Of a stretch of DNA of 64,000 nucleotides, positions 44,591 through 53,397 are shown piece after piece; position 1 is the stretch's first letter, and the number at the start of each line of letters is the position of its first letter. This DNA comes from Pseudomonas arcuscaelestis. Its GTDB lineage: Bacteria > Pseudomonadota > Gammaproteobacteria > Pseudomonadales > Pseudomonadaceae. Location of the stretch: the NCBI RefSeq assembly GCF_016881005.1, contig NZ_JACOPV010000020.1, forward strand, positions 1-64,000. Reading direction: 5' to 3'. Position numbers and translations under genes: made by a program. The notes under the pieces are model-generated. The model did no database searches and had not been told where the DNA came from. It was given only the letters and a program-made list of their open reading frames with translations.

Positions 44591-45727
44591 ATGTCGCAGA
44601 CGTTTTACAAGAAAGGCTTTTTGGCCCTCGCCGTAGCTACGGCGCTGGGTGTTTCTTCGTATGTTCAGGCCGACATCAAGATCGGCGTAGCAGGCCCGAT
44701 GACCGGTGCCAACGCAGCGTTTGGTGAGCAGTACATGAAAGGTGCCCAGGCAGCGGCCGATGCCGTCAATGCCGCGGGAGGGGTTAACGGCGAGAAGATC
44801 GTTCTGGTCAAAGGTGATGACGCCTGTGAGCCGAAGCAGGCCGTAGCGGTGGCCAACCGCCTGGTGGATCAGGACAAGGTTGCGGGTGTGGTTGGGCACT
44901 TCTGCTCGTCCAACACCATTCCTGCTTCCGAAGTGTACGACGAAGCCGGGGTCATAGCGATCACCCCAGGTTCGACCAACCCACAGGTTACCGAACGCGG
45001 CCTGAGCGCCATGTTCCGTATGTGCGGGCGTGACGACCAGCAGGGCATCGTCGCCGGCGATTACATCGTTGATGTGCTCAAGGGCAAGAAGGTCGTGGTG
45101 CTGCACGACAAGGATACCTATGGCCAGGGTCTAGCTGATGCCACCAAGGCTCAGTTGGCCAAGCGTGGCGTCACCCCGGTGCTGTATGAAGGCCTGACGC
45201 GCGGTGAGAAGGACTTCAGTGCCGTAGTGACCAAGATCCGTGCCGCGGGTGCCGACGTTGTGTACTTCGGCGGCCTGCACCCGGAAGCCGGCCCACTGGT
45301 TCGCCAGCTGCGTGAGCAAGGTCTCAAAGACGTCAAGTTCATGTCCGATGACGGTATTGTCACCGACGAACTGGTCACCACCGCCGGTGGCGCGCAGTTC
45401 GTCGATGGCGTGTACATGACCTTCGGCGCCGACCCTCGCCTGCTGCCAGACAGCAAGGCGGTGGTGGAGGAGTTCCGCAAGGCTGGCACCGAACCTGAAG
45501 GGTACACCCTGTATGCCTATGCCTCGGTCCAGGCGCTGGCTGCCGCTTTCAACGGCGCCAAGTCGAACAAAGGCGAAGATGCCGCCAAATGGCTCAAGGC
45601 CAACCCGGTGAAAACCGTGATGGGCGAGAAAAAATGGGACTCCAAAGGTGACCTGACTGTTTCCGACTATGTGGTCTACCAGTGGGATGCCCAAGGCAAG
45701 TACCACCAACTGGAAAAACAAAAATAA
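44591..45727 (+). CDS. braC: Branched-chain amino acid-binding protein (BraC/LivK)
   Basis: 378 residues, start at 44591 (MSQTFYKKGFLALAVATALG) behind AAGGAG; the ORF extends upstream but that part is non-coding leader. Signal peptide about 1-27 (ending VQA), then a type I periplasmic binding fold (DIKIGVAGPMTGANAAFGEQ). Two cysteines (DDACEPKQ and GHFCSSN) match the disulfide in Leu/Ile/Val-binding proteins. First gene of braCDEFG. Confidence 0.95.
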   Translation: MSQTFYKKGFLALAVATALGVSSYVQADIKIGVAGPMTGANAAFGEQYMKGAQAAADAVNAAGGVNGEKIVLVKGDDACEPKQAVAVANRLVDQDKVAGVVGHFCSSNTIPASEVYDEAGVIAITPGSTNPQVTERGLSAMFRMCGRDDQQGIVAGDYIVDVLKGKKVVVLHDKDTYGQGLADATKAQLAKRGVTPVLYEGLTRGEKDFSAVVTKIRAAGADVVYFGGLHPEAGPLVRQLREQGLKDVKFMSDDGIVTDELVTTAGGAQFVDGVYMTFGADPRLLPDSKAVVEEFRKAGTEPEGYTLYAYASVQALAAAFNGAKSNKGEDAAKWLKANPVKTVMGEKKWDSKGDLTVSDYVVYQWDAQGKYHQLEKQK

Positions 45728-45738
45728 CAACGGTATCC

Positions 45739-45760
45739 GACCCGGGCGCCTGCCCGGGTC
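45739..45760 (+). terminator. Hairpin between braC and braD
   Basis: GACCCGGGC-gcct-GCCCGGGTC, a perfect 9-bp stem without a T tract. Such structures after a binding-protein gene usually slow 3' decay or attenuate, letting the binding protein be made in excess over the permease. Confidence 0.6.
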
Positions 45761-45885
45761 GCTACCCGGTTTGCGCGGTACCTGTCTTTTCTCGTAGATC
45801 TGCACAACCCTGCGCTGCGAGGGCCGCTTGATCCGGGCCTCACCGTAGTCGGCGCTGTGCAATCTCAAATACGTGAGATTGCGTT

Positions 45886-46800
45886 ATGGATGGTATTTTT
45901 CTGCAGCAACTGATCAATGGGCTGACCCTGGGGTCTGTCTATGGTCTGATCGCCATCGGCTACACAATGGTCTATGGCATTATCGGCATGATCAACTTCG
46001 CGCACGGCGAGGTTTATATGATTTCCGCTTACCTGGCGGCGATCAGTCTGGCATTGCTGGCTTACTTCGGTATCGAATCCTTCCCGCTGCTGATGCTCGG
46101 GACGCTGATCTTCACCATTGTGGTAACAGGCGTCTATGGCTGGACCATCGAACGCATCGCCTACAAGCCCCTGCGAAACTCCACCCGCCTGGCACCTTTG
46201 ATCAGTGCCATCGGAATTTCGCTCATCCTGCAAAACTATGCACAGATCAGCCAGGGTGCACGCCAGCAAGGCGTACCGACCCTGCTCGAAGGCGCCTGGC
46301 GCCTGGAAGTGGGCACAGGCTTCGTGCAACTGACCTACACCAAGATATTTATCCTGGTCGCCGCTTTTGTCGGTATGGCCGCGCTTACCTACATCATCAA
46401 GTTCACCAAGTTGGGGCGCATGTGCCGTGCTACCCAGCAGGATCGCAAGATGGCTTCGATCCTGGGTATCAACACTGACCGGGTGATTTCCTATGTGTTC
46501 GTCATCGGTGCCGTGATGGCTGCGCTGGCGGGCGTACTGATCACCATGAACTACGGCACCTTCGACTTCTATGCCGGCTTCATCATTGGCATCAAGGCTT
46601 TCACCGCTGCGGTGTTGGGTGGCATCGGCTCTCTGCCGGGGGCCATGCTCGGTGGAATCATCCTTGGTATTTCCGAATCGCTTTTCTCCGGGATGATCAA
46701 CTCCGACTACAAAGACGTGTTCAGTTTCTCCCTGCTGGTGCTGATTCTGATCTTCCGTCCCCAAGGCCTGCTGGGTCGCCCTCTCGTGGCGAAGGTGTAA
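45886..46800 (+). CDS. braD: Branched-chain amino acid ABC permease BraD/LivH
   Basis: 304 residues, about eight membrane helices. LivH signatures: QQLINGLTLGSVYGLIAIGYTMVYGIIGMINFAHG at the start and GGIGSLPGAMLGGIILG near the end, the latter being the loop that meets the ATPase. Weak Shine-Dalgarno. Heterodimerises with BraE. braE starts 2 bp after its stop. Confidence 0.95.
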   Translation: MDGIFLQQLINGLTLGSVYGLIAIGYTMVYGIIGMINFAHGEVYMISAYLAAISLALLAYFGIESFPLLMLGTLIFTIVVTGVYGWTIERIAYKPLRNSTRLAPLISAIGISLILQNYAQISQGARQQGVPTLLEGAWRLEVGTGFVQLTYTKIFILVAAFVGMAALTYIIKFTKLGRMCRATQQDRKMASILGINTDRVISYVFVIGAVMAALAGVLITMNYGTFDFYAGFIIGIKAFTAAVLGGIGSLPGAMLGGIILGISESLFSGMINSDYKDVFSFSLLVLILIFRPQGLLGRPLVAKV

Positions 46801-46802
46801 GT

Positions 46803-48086
46803 ATGTCTGCTGCCAAAACCAACTCATTCGATATCAAGCGCAGCCTGATTGACGCGATTCTCGCCGGGCTGATTTCCCTGATTGTCTTCGGACCCATCGT
46901 CGGCGTCGTGCTCGACGGCTACAGCTTCAACATGGAGCCCACCCGTGTCGCCTGGCTGGTTGCCGGCGTGATGGCCGGGCGTTTCCTGCTCAGCCTGTTT
47001 CTGCAAACTCCTAAAGGCCAGTCGATCCTGCAAGGTTTCGAAGGCAGCGGTTCGGGCGTGCACGTGTTGGCGCCGGACTACAAATCACGGCTGCGCTGGA
47101 TTATTCCGGCGCTGGTGGTGATCGCCATTGTCTTCCCCTTCTTTGCCAACAAGTACCTGCTCACGGTCGTCATCCTTGGCCTGATCTACGTGCTGCTTGG
47201 GCTGGGCCTGAACATTGTGGTCGGGCTGGCTGGGCTGCTCGACCTGGGTTACGTGGCGTTCTACGCCATCGGTGCCTATGGCCTGGCGCTGGGCTATCAG
47301 TACCTTGGCCTGGGCTTCTGGACCGTATTGCCACTGGCAGCGATTGCTGCGGCGCTGGCTGGGTGCATTTTGGGCTTCCCGGTGCTGAGGATGCACGGTG
47401 ACTACCTGGCCATTGTGACCCTGGGCTTTGGTGAAATCATTCGCCTGGTGCTCAACAACTGGCTGTCGTTCACTGGCGGCCCCAATGGCATGCCGGTACC
47501 TTCGCCAACATTTCTGGGCATCGAGTTTGGACGTCGAGCCAAGGACGGCGGGATCCCGTTCCATGAGTTCTTTGGCATCGACTACAACCCCAACGTGAAA
47601 TTCCTGTTCATCTACATCGTGCTGTTCCTGGTGGTGATGGCGGTGTTGTACATCAAGCATCGGTTGACCCGTATGCCGGTGGGGCGCGCCTGGGAAGCCT
47701 TGCGTGAAGATGAGATTGCCTGCCGCTCAATGGGCCTGAACCATGTATTGGTAAAACTTTCTGCCTTCACTCTCGGTGCTTCTACCGCAGGCTTGGCCGG
47801 GGTGTTCTTCGCCAGCTACCAGGGCTTTGTAAACCCGTCTTCGTTCACTTTCTTCGAGTCGGCGTTGATCCTGGCCATCGTGGTGCTGGGTGGCATGGGC
47901 TCGACTGTCGGTGTCGTGATTGCAGCCTTCGTGCTCACCGTTGCCCCGGAGCTGCTGCGCAGTTTCTCCGAGTACCGGGTGCTGCTATTTGGGGTGCTCA
48001 TGGTGTTGATGATGATCTGGAGACCGCGAGGCCTGATTCGTATCAGCCGCACCGGTGTAGTCCCGCGTAAAGGAGTGGCGCCATGA
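46803..48086 (+). CDS. braE: Branched-chain amino acid ABC permease BraE/LivM
   Basis: 427 residues with about ten membrane segments; the N-terminal extension of about 90 residues with two extra helices is typical of the LivM of pseudomonads and enterics. Core motifs: GLGLNIVVGLAGLLDLGYVAFYAIGAY and GRAWEALREDEIACRSMGLN. Its TGA overlaps the braF start by 4 bp (ATGA). Confidence 0.95.
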   Translation: MSAAKTNSFDIKRSLIDAILAGLISLIVFGPIVGVVLDGYSFNMEPTRVAWLVAGVMAGRFLLSLFLQTPKGQSILQGFEGSGSGVHVLAPDYKSRLRWIIPALVVIAIVFPFFANKYLLTVVILGLIYVLLGLGLNIVVGLAGLLDLGYVAFYAIGAYGLALGYQYLGLGFWTVLPLAAIAAALAGCILGFPVLRMHGDYLAIVTLGFGEIIRLVLNNWLSFTGGPNGMPVPSPTFLGIEFGRRAKDGGIPFHEFFGIDYNPNVKFLFIYIVLFLVVMAVLYIKHRLTRMPVGRAWEALREDEIACRSMGLNHVLVKLSAFTLGASTAGLAGVFFASYQGFVNPSSFTFFESALILAIVVLGGMGSTVGVVIAAFVLTVAPELLRSFSEYRVLLFGVLMVLMMIWRPRGLIRISRTGVVPRKGVAP

Positions 48087-48958
48087 GCGATGACGTGATT
48101 CTCTCGGTCGACAACCTGATGATGCACTTTGGTGGGATCAAGGCGCTCAGCGATGTCAGTCTCAAGGTCAAGCGCAACTCTATCTTTGCCCTGATCGGCC
48201 CCAACGGCGCGGGCAAGACCACTGTATTCAACTGCCTGACCGGTTTCTACAAGGCCAGCGGCGGCAAGATCGAACTGAACATGCGCGGCACGCGTACCAA
48301 CGTTATCCAACTGCTTGGCGAACGCTTTCGGTTGAGTGATTTCGTTTCGCCCAAACGCTTCATCAACCGACTGCACTACAAAATGTTTGGCGGTACTCAC
48401 CTGGTCAACCGGGCGGGTCTGGCGCGGACGTTCCAGAACATTCGCCTGTTCAAGGAAATGTCGGTGGTGGAGAACCTGCTGGTGGCCCAGCACATGTGGG
48501 TCAACCGCAACCTGCTGGCCGGCGTACTTAACACCAAGGCCTACCGAAAAGCCGAAAGCGATGCCCTTGATCACGCCTTCTACTGGTTGGAAGTGGTCGA
48601 CCTGGTGGACTGCGCCAACCGCTTGGCCGGTGAGCTTTCCTACGGCCAGCAGCGCCGACTGGAAATCGCCCGCGCCATGTGCACACGACCTCAGATCATC
48701 TGCCTGGACGAACCGGCAGCGGGCCTGAACCCGCAGGAAACCGAAGCCCTGAGCAGGATGATTCGAGTGCTGCGCGACGAGCACGACCTGACCGTCGTGC
48801 TCATCGAGCATGACATGGGTATGGTTATGAGCATCTCTGATCACATCGTGGTGCTTGACCACGGCAACGTGATCGCCGAAGGCGCGCCACAGGATATTCG
48901 CAACAACCCGACGGTAATCGCCGCCTACCTGGGTGCCGACGAAGAGGAGCTGGTATGA
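48083..48958 (+). CDS. braF: Branched-chain amino acid ABC ATPase BraF/LivG
   Basis: 291 residues. Walker A GPNGAGKTTVFN, signature LSYGQQRRLEIARAM, Walker B ICLDEPAAGLNP and the His switch IEHDMGMV are all present. A 40-residue insert (about 75-115) after Walker A is larger than usual in LivG but typical of Pseudomonas BraF. Overlaps braG by 4 bp. Confidence 0.95.
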   Translation: MSDDVILSVDNLMMHFGGIKALSDVSLKVKRNSIFALIGPNGAGKTTVFNCLTGFYKASGGKIELNMRGTRTNVIQLLGERFRLSDFVSPKRFINRLHYKMFGGTHLVNRAGLARTFQNIRLFKEMSVVENLLVAQHMWVNRNLLAGVLNTKAYRKAESDALDHAFYWLEVVDLVDCANRLAGELSYGQQRRLEIARAMCTRPQIICLDEPAAGLNPQETEALSRMIRVLRDEHDLTVVLIEHDMGMVMSISDHIVVLDHGNVIAEGAPQDIRNNPTVIAAYLGADEEELV

Positions 48959-49671
48959 CTGCACCCATTCTCGAACTCAAGGACCTGGATGTGTTCTATG
49001 GTCCGATCCAGGCTCTGAAAAAAGTATCGATGCACATCGATGAAGGTGAAACCGTGAGCCTGATCGGCTCCAACGGTGCCGGCAAATCGACCCTGCTGAT
49101 GTCAATTTTCGGCCAACCACGGGCTTCTGGCGGGCAGATTATCTATCGCGGCACTGACATCACCCACAAGTCTTCGCACTACATTGCCTCGAACGGCATT
49201 GCCCAGTCGCCTGAAGGGCGCCGGGTGTTCCCGGACATGTCGGTAGAAGAGAACCTGATGATGGGCACCATTCCCATCGGCGATAAACATGCCAGCGAAG
49301 ACATGCAGCGCATGTTCGAGTTATTCCCACGGCTCAAGGAGCGCCGCAACCAGCGGGCCATGACCATGTCGGGCGGGGAGCAGCAAATGTTGGCTATCGC
49401 CCGGGCGTTGATGAGTCGGCCTAAGTTATTGCTGCTCGACGAACCGTCGCTGGGCCTGGCGCCGATTGTAGTCAAGCAGATCTTCGCCACGCTCAGAGAA
49501 CTAGCCAAGACCGGTATGACCATCTTCCTGGTTGAGCAAAACGCCAACCATGCGCTGAAGCTGTCTGACCGTGCGTATGTGATGGTCAACGGACAGATCC
49601 GCTTGACCGGTACCGGGCAAGAGTTGTTGGTCAACGAGGAAGTACGAAACGCCTACCTTGGTGGGCATTGA
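48955..49671 (+). CDS. braG: Branched-chain amino acid ABC ATPase BraG/LivF
   Basis: 238 residues. Walker A GSNGAGKSTLLMS, signature MSGGEQQMLAIARAL, Walker B LLLLDEPSLGLAP and VEQN switch region. Pairs with BraF as heterodimeric motor. Last gene of the importer operon, followed by a strong terminator. Confidence 0.95.
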   Translation: MTAPILELKDLDVFYGPIQALKKVSMHIDEGETVSLIGSNGAGKSTLLMSIFGQPRASGGQIIYRGTDITHKSSHYIASNGIAQSPEGRRVFPDMSVEENLMMGTIPIGDKHASEDMQRMFELFPRLKERRNQRAMTMSGGEQQMLAIARALMSRPKLLLLDEPSLGLAPIVVKQIFATLRELAKTGMTIFLVEQNANHALKLSDRAYVMVNGQIRLTGTGQELLVNEEVRNAYLGGH

Positions 49672-49687
49672 GTCGATCAGAAAAGTA

Positions 49688-49712
49688 GCCCTGCGATGCA
49701 GGGCTTTTTTTT
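49688..49712 (+). terminator. Terminator of the bra operon
   Basis: GCCCTGC-gat-GCAGGGC followed by eight T's. Confidence 0.92.
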
Positions 49713-50200
49713 GTCCACAGCTTTGTGGAAAACCTTACGAGCACTTCCTTTGCGCCGCGACACAAAGTCGCTGCAAGCGGATGTTTTGTCGAGGTTTTGA
49801 GTTGTCCACCATTGGTGTGGAAGCGGCTGTGGGTAACTTGGTAGCACCTTGCTGTAAGCCTTTATCTATAAGGCTTTCAGCGCTATGATCGTTTTTTGAT
49901 CAAGTGTTCGGTAAAGATTTTTGCCGGCCATTGTCAAGTCTTTTGTAGGTACGCTACTTTGGCGCAAATCCATAGCATGGGCCTGTGGATAAGTCTGTGG
50001 GCAAGCTTTGGAAAGAACGCTGTAGGCAGCGCGCTGATAGGCCTTGAGCCATCATCGAAAATGCTGCTATGGCGGCCGCGGATGACCTGAGGTCAATTGG
50101 ACGGGTTGCGGTCAAGGAAAATACTTTCGAGTTATCCGTAAGGCCAGAAATATCGAGGAAAAGTTGCCCCCGGATTTTGTGCAAGAGACTGTGGATAAGG
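49711..50200. other. Non-coding DnaA-box cluster (origin-like or DnaA-titration region)
   Basis: The interval 49713-50341 between braG and the SDR gene holds no credible gene. It contains two exact DnaA boxes, TGTGGATAA (49984-49992 and 50190-50198), and near matches: TTGTCCACA (49711), TGTGGAAAA (49724), TTGTCCACC (49802), TGTGGGTAA (49828) and TGTGGGCAA (49996). GATCGTTTTTTGATC (49888) recalls the A/T-rich 13-mers of bacterial origins. The canonical oriC is linked to dnaA, which is not here, so a titration, rescue or secondary regulatory region is more likely than the main origin. Function is inferred. Confidence 0.55.
49828..49898 (+). repeat. 71-nt module, copy A
   Basis: TGTGGGTAA, then CTTGCTG at position 21 and GTTTTTTG at position 64. 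Aligned without gaps to copy B (50190-50260) it agrees at 43 of 71 positions, and the three blocks have identical spacing. Confidence 0.6.
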
Positions 50201-50260
50201 TGAGCAAAGCTTGCTGCAACCCTTATAGATCAAAGGTTTCGTGCGTTTGGTTGTTTTTTG
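50190..50260 (+). repeat. 71-nt module, copy B
   Basis: TGTGGATAA (exact DnaA box), CTTGCTG at position 21 and GTTTTTTG at position 64, as in copy A 362 bp upstream. Ends about 80 bp before the SDR start, so it could also be part of that gene's control region. Confidence 0.6.
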
Positions 50261-50341
50261 TGCAGTGCAAGTGTGCTTGCTGGCGAGGGTTGCGCCGGGC
50301 ATTCTGCCGCTCCGTGATACCGACCTTGCAAGGAGTAACCG

Positions 50342-51109
50342 ATGACTTCCACTCTATTCATCACTGGCGCGACCTCAGGCTTCGGCGAAGCTTGTGCCCG
50401 TCGATTCGCCGAAGCAGGCTGGTCGCTGGTGTTGACTGGTCGCCGTCAGGAGCGCCTGGATGCGCTATGTGTAGAGCTTTCCAAAAAGACTGAAGTGCAT
50501 GGCCTGGTCCTGGATGTGCGGGACCGCGGGGCCATGGAGAGGGCGATTGCCAACTTGCCGCCATCGTTCGCCAAACTACGTGGGCTGATCAACAACGCAG
50601 GTCTGGCCCTGGGGGCCGAACCTGCGCCCAAGTGCGACCTGGACGATTGGGACACCATGGTCGACACCAATATCAAAGGCTTGATGTACAGCACCCGCCT
50701 GCTGCTGCCACGTTTGATCGCGCATGGCCGGGGCGCCACCATTCTGAACGTGGGGTCAGTGGCGGGTACTTATCCGTACCCTGGCAGCCATGTCTACGGT
50801 GGCACCAAGGCATTTGTCGCTCAGTTTTCCTCGAGCCTGCGCTGTGACCTGCAAGGCACGGGCGTGCGCGTGAGCAACATTGAACCGGGCATGTGTGAGA
50901 GCGAATTTTCTCTGGTGCGTTTCGGCGGTGACCAGGCGCGCTATGACGCGACTTACGCCGGCATCGAAGCGATTCAACCACAGGATATTGCCGAGACCAT
51001 CTTCTGGGTTCTCAATCAGCCGGCTCACATCAACATCAACAGCATTGAGCTGATGCCGGTGCGCCAGACCTTGGCCGGGTTTGCGATTGACAGGTCGGGA
51101 GAGGCCTGA
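50342..51109 (+). CDS. Short-chain dehydrogenase, YdfG-like
   Basis: 255 residues, classical SDR. Nucleotide motif TGATSGFG, NNAG, and catalytic Ser (GSVAGTYPYPG) with YGGTK (Tyr and Lys). The sequence is closest in my memory to YdfG, an NADP-dependent 3-hydroxy acid / L-allo-threonine dehydrogenase; the Arg after the first motif (TGRRQERL) fits NADP. AAGGAG precedes the ATG. Substrate not proven. Confidence 0.85.
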   Translation: MTSTLFITGATSGFGEACARRFAEAGWSLVLTGRRQERLDALCVELSKKTEVHGLVLDVRDRGAMERAIANLPPSFAKLRGLINNAGLALGAEPAPKCDLDDWDTMVDTNIKGLMYSTRLLLPRLIAHGRGATILNVGSVAGTYPYPGSHVYGGTKAFVAQFSSSLRCDLQGTGVRVSNIEPGMCESEFSLVRFGGDQARYDATYAGIEAIQPQDIAETIFWVLNQPAHININSIELMPVRQTLAGFAIDRSGEA

Positions 51110-51115
51110 TGAAGG

Positions 51116-51139
51116 TATCGCGGGACGCGTCCCGCGATA
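51116..51139. terminator. 24-nt perfect palindrome between SDR and epimerase genes
   Basis: TATCGCGGGACG followed directly by its reverse complement, between convergent genes. No T tract; probably a REP-like hairpin serving both. Confidence 0.6.
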
Positions 51140-51142
51140 GCA

Positions 51143-52252
51143 TCAGATTTGCTGCTCCAGCCCCTGCAGGCAGGTGGCCAGATGGTAAGGCGTGGTCGAC
51201 GGCATATCGCTGCGGCTAACAGCACCATTGGCATCGCGGCACTCGTACCAGCCACCGGCATGCAAGAAGTCGCGTTGTAGCGCCTGAAGCTGGGTGAGAA
51301 CCTTGTCGGCGCTGTTTGGGCGCAGGGCCAAGGCCCGCAGGTACTCGGCTTGAGCCCAAATGCGCTGGCTAGCATCGCGTACCTGGCCATCGCTGCCGAG
51401 CATGGACAATGCCGCCGTACCCTTCACCCCGCATTGCTCAGCGTAGGCAAATGCCCGGTCGAGGGACGCGTGCAGCTCGCAGCCACGCAATAGTGGCGAA
51501 GACTCGAGAAGATAGAACCATTCGAACTGATGCCCTGGCTCGAACCAGTTATCCACAGCGTCGCGAGGTTTTTCCAGCATCACCCCATGATCAGGGTCGA
51601 CGAAGTGCGTTTGCATGGCAGTCGCCAGGTTTTGCAGCGCGCTCTGCACCGCTTCATCGTCGCGCACGGCCAATGTGGCGAGAAACGCTTCGGCCAGGTG
51701 CATCAACGGGTTCTGAAGCGGGCCGCTACCTAGGTCCGACCAATCTTCATCAAGACTGGCTTCATACAGCCCATCATCTCGGCCGAAACGCTCAGCGACG
51801 ATGCTCAGGGCAGCATTGAGCGTGGACTCGACCAACTGTTCACGCACCTGTCCCCAGTAATGAGCGCAGGCAAAAATGATGAAGGCGTGGGTATAAAGGT
51901 CTTTGCGCCGATCCAGCGGTTTGCCCTGGGCATCGATGCTGTAGAACCAGCCGCCATGCTCGGCATCGTGGAAGTGCCGTTGCAGCGAGCGAAACAGGGC
52001 GCCCGCACGCTCGCGGGCACCCGGCTGTTCGATCCGGCTGCTGAACAGGTACAGCTGGCGAGCACAGGCCATGGCTCGGTAACGCTGTACGGGCAGGGGC
52101 TGATGCTGAGGGTCGAGGGCTTCGAAAGGCAGCGCCATTTCTGCATTCCAGCCCGGACCTTGCCAGAGCGGCACAATGCGCTGGGTAAAGTGCGTTTGCA
52201 CCTGTTCAAGCAGGGCAGGCAGTTCAGGCTGGGCAGTTCGAAGGTCGGGCAT
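51143..52252 (-). CDS. AGE-family sugar epimerase/isomerase
   Basis: 369 residues with the (alpha/alpha)6 barrel pattern of N-acylglucosamine 2-epimerases and mannose isomerases. Conserved aromatic and His blocks: HGGWFYSIDAQGKPLDRRKDLYTHAFIIFA and PGHQFEWFYLLE. Members act on N-acetylglucosamine, mannose, mannose-6-phosphate or cellobiose; the substrate cannot be read from sequence. No sugar transport genes are adjacent, and the TetR gene 55 bp upstream on the same strand may be co-transcribed. Confidence 0.82.
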   Translation of the reverse strand: MPDLRTAQPELPALLEQVQTHFTQRIVPLWQGPGWNAEMALPFEALDPQHQPLPVQRYRAMACARQLYLFSSRIEQPGARERAGALFRSLQRHFHDAEHGGWFYSIDAQGKPLDRRKDLYTHAFIIFACAHYWGQVREQLVESTLNAALSIVAERFGRDDGLYEASLDEDWSDLGSGPLQNPLMHLAEAFLATLAVRDDEAVQSALQNLATAMQTHFVDPDHGVMLEKPRDAVDNWFEPGHQFEWFYLLESSPLLRGCELHASLDRAFAYAEQCGVKGTAALSMLGSDGQVRDASQRIWAQAEYLRALALRPNSADKVLTQLQALQRDFLHAGGWYECRDANGAVSRSDMPSTTPYHLATCLQGLEQQI

Positions 52253-52307
52253 GGAGAAGAGTCGTCGCGATCAGTGCGTTTGCGCGCATGTTAGCAGGAA
52301 ACGGTTA

Positions 52308-52940
52308 TCAGATTGGCGTGCCGAGCCCTTGCCAATGCTTGGCACCGACAAAAATGAAGCGCAATTGTTGGGTGATCTTGTCTTGGGCGCTCAGCGGCTG
52401 CGCGCTGCCGTCTGCAGGCTCGTCGATCAGCTCTGGCAAGGTGGCAAACACGGTTTTAACCACCAGGTCGGCTATGACCGAAAGGGCGTCGTTATCCAGG
52501 TGTTGCCAGCGCGGCATGCGTGCAAGGTCAGTGGCCAGGTCCGAGCTGATGCCGTCGCGCAACGTGGCGATCGCCTGACGCACAGGCTGCGAGCCACCAT
52601 ATTGTTCGCGTGCCAGGAATAGAAATTGCGCGCGGTTGGCGGCAACCACATCGAGGAAGATCCGCACCGAGGCATCGGTGATACCGCCGAGTTCGATCTC
52701 ATTGTGGCGCACCAGGCGGATGGTCTGGCGAAAGGTTTCGCCGACTTCGTTTACCAGGGCCAGGCCGAGTTGGTCCATGTCGGTAAAGTGACGGTAAAAG
52801 CCTGTTGGCACGATACCCGCACACTTGCTCACTTCGCGCAGGCTGATACTGCCGAAGCCTCGGCCACTTTCCATCAATTGGCGGGCGGCATCCAGTAAGG
52901 CTTGGCGGGTCTGTAGTTTTTGTTCGGCGCGCGGCAGCAT
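52308..52940 (-). CDS. TetR-family regulator, DesT/FabR-like
   Basis: 210 residues. N-terminal helix-turn-helix (about 12-58, with SLREVSKCAGIVPTGFYRHFTDMDQLGLALV), and a ligand domain containing VVAANRAQFLFLAREQYGGS, which matches DesT and FabR, regulators of unsaturated fatty acid synthesis that sense acyl-CoA or acyl-ACP. No desaturase gene is next to it, unlike desT in P. aeruginosa, so the target is unclear. 133 bp of upstream sequence separates it from the repeat-protein gene. Confidence 0.8.
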   Translation of the reverse strand: MLPRAEQKLQTRQALLDAARQLMESGRGFGSISLREVSKCAGIVPTGFYRHFTDMDQLGLALVNEVGETFRQTIRLVRHNEIELGGITDASVRIFLDVVAANRAQFLFLAREQYGGSQPVRQAIATLRDGISSDLATDLARMPRWQHLDNDALSVIADLVVKTVFATLPELIDEPADGSAQPLSAQDKITQQLRFIFVGAKHWQGLGTPI

Positions 52941-53073
52941 GGCGAATATCGGCTGGCAGTGAAACAGCCCTGCACTCTAATAGCCTGCGCCAGGAAAACA
53001 AAGCCCGGTCAGTTGACCGGGCTGGGAGGGGAGCTGTTGCAAGGCTGGTATCTGTTGTTTTCTGGCATGGGCG

Positions 53074-53397
53074 TTAGCTTACGCGTTGGTTTTTTTCGAT
53101 CAGGCGATCAGAGCCGCCTTCAGCAACGCGTACGTTACGCTCCAGCAGACGATCCGAGCCACCTTCGGCGACGCGGTTATTGCGCTCCAGAAGACGATCC
53201 GAGCCACCTTCGGCGACGCGGTTGTTGCGCTCCAAGAGACGATCCGAGCCGCCTTCTGCCAGGGGGTTCAGCGGTTGCGAGATAACCGTAGTGCTGGTGC
53301 GCGATTCAGCGGTCAGGCTTTGTTCGCTGGCTGGAATGGCGAAAGCATTGGCAGCCAGGATGGACAGGGACAGGCTCAGCAGCAATTGGCGTTTCAT
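53074..53397 (-). CDS. Small secreted protein with four AEGGSDRLLERN repeats
   Basis: 107 residues from the ATG at 53397 (MKRQLLLSLSLSILAANAFA), with GAGGAGC upstream; the ORF opens at 53496 but that extension is unlikely. Signal peptide about 1-20, a Ser/Thr-rich segment, then four 15-residue repeats (VAEGGSDRLLERNNR and variants) up to the C-terminus. I recall similar Pseudomonas proteins labelled 'phage infection protein', a name without experimental support that I know of. No transmembrane segment after the signal. Function unknown. Confidence 0.75.
   Translation of the reverse strand: MKRQLLLSLSLSILAANAFAIPASEQSLTAESRTSTTVISQPLNPLAEGGSDRLLERNNRVAEGGSDRLLERNNRVAEGGSDRLLERNVRVAEGGSDRLIEKNQRVS
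53080..53259 (-). repeat. Four 45-bp tandem repeats coding the AEGGSDRLLERN unit
   Basis: The 45-bp unit recurs four times in frame; the second and third copies are nearly identical at DNA level and the outer copies more diverged, as expected of an array changing in copy number at its centre. Confidence 0.8.

Noticed and set aside
49711..50260. Main chromosomal oriC
   Set aside because: No dnaA, dnaN, rpmH or gyrB nearby, and only two exact boxes; a secondary element is the safer reading.
51549..51557. Exact DnaA box TTATCCACA inside the epimerase gene (others at 57493 and 60497)
   Set aside because: Single boxes within coding sequence, probably chance; used as background for the intergenic cluster.
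53080..53259. Short regular repeats as a possible CRISPR array
   Set aside because: The 45-bp units are contiguous with no spacers and are in frame with a signal-peptide protein.
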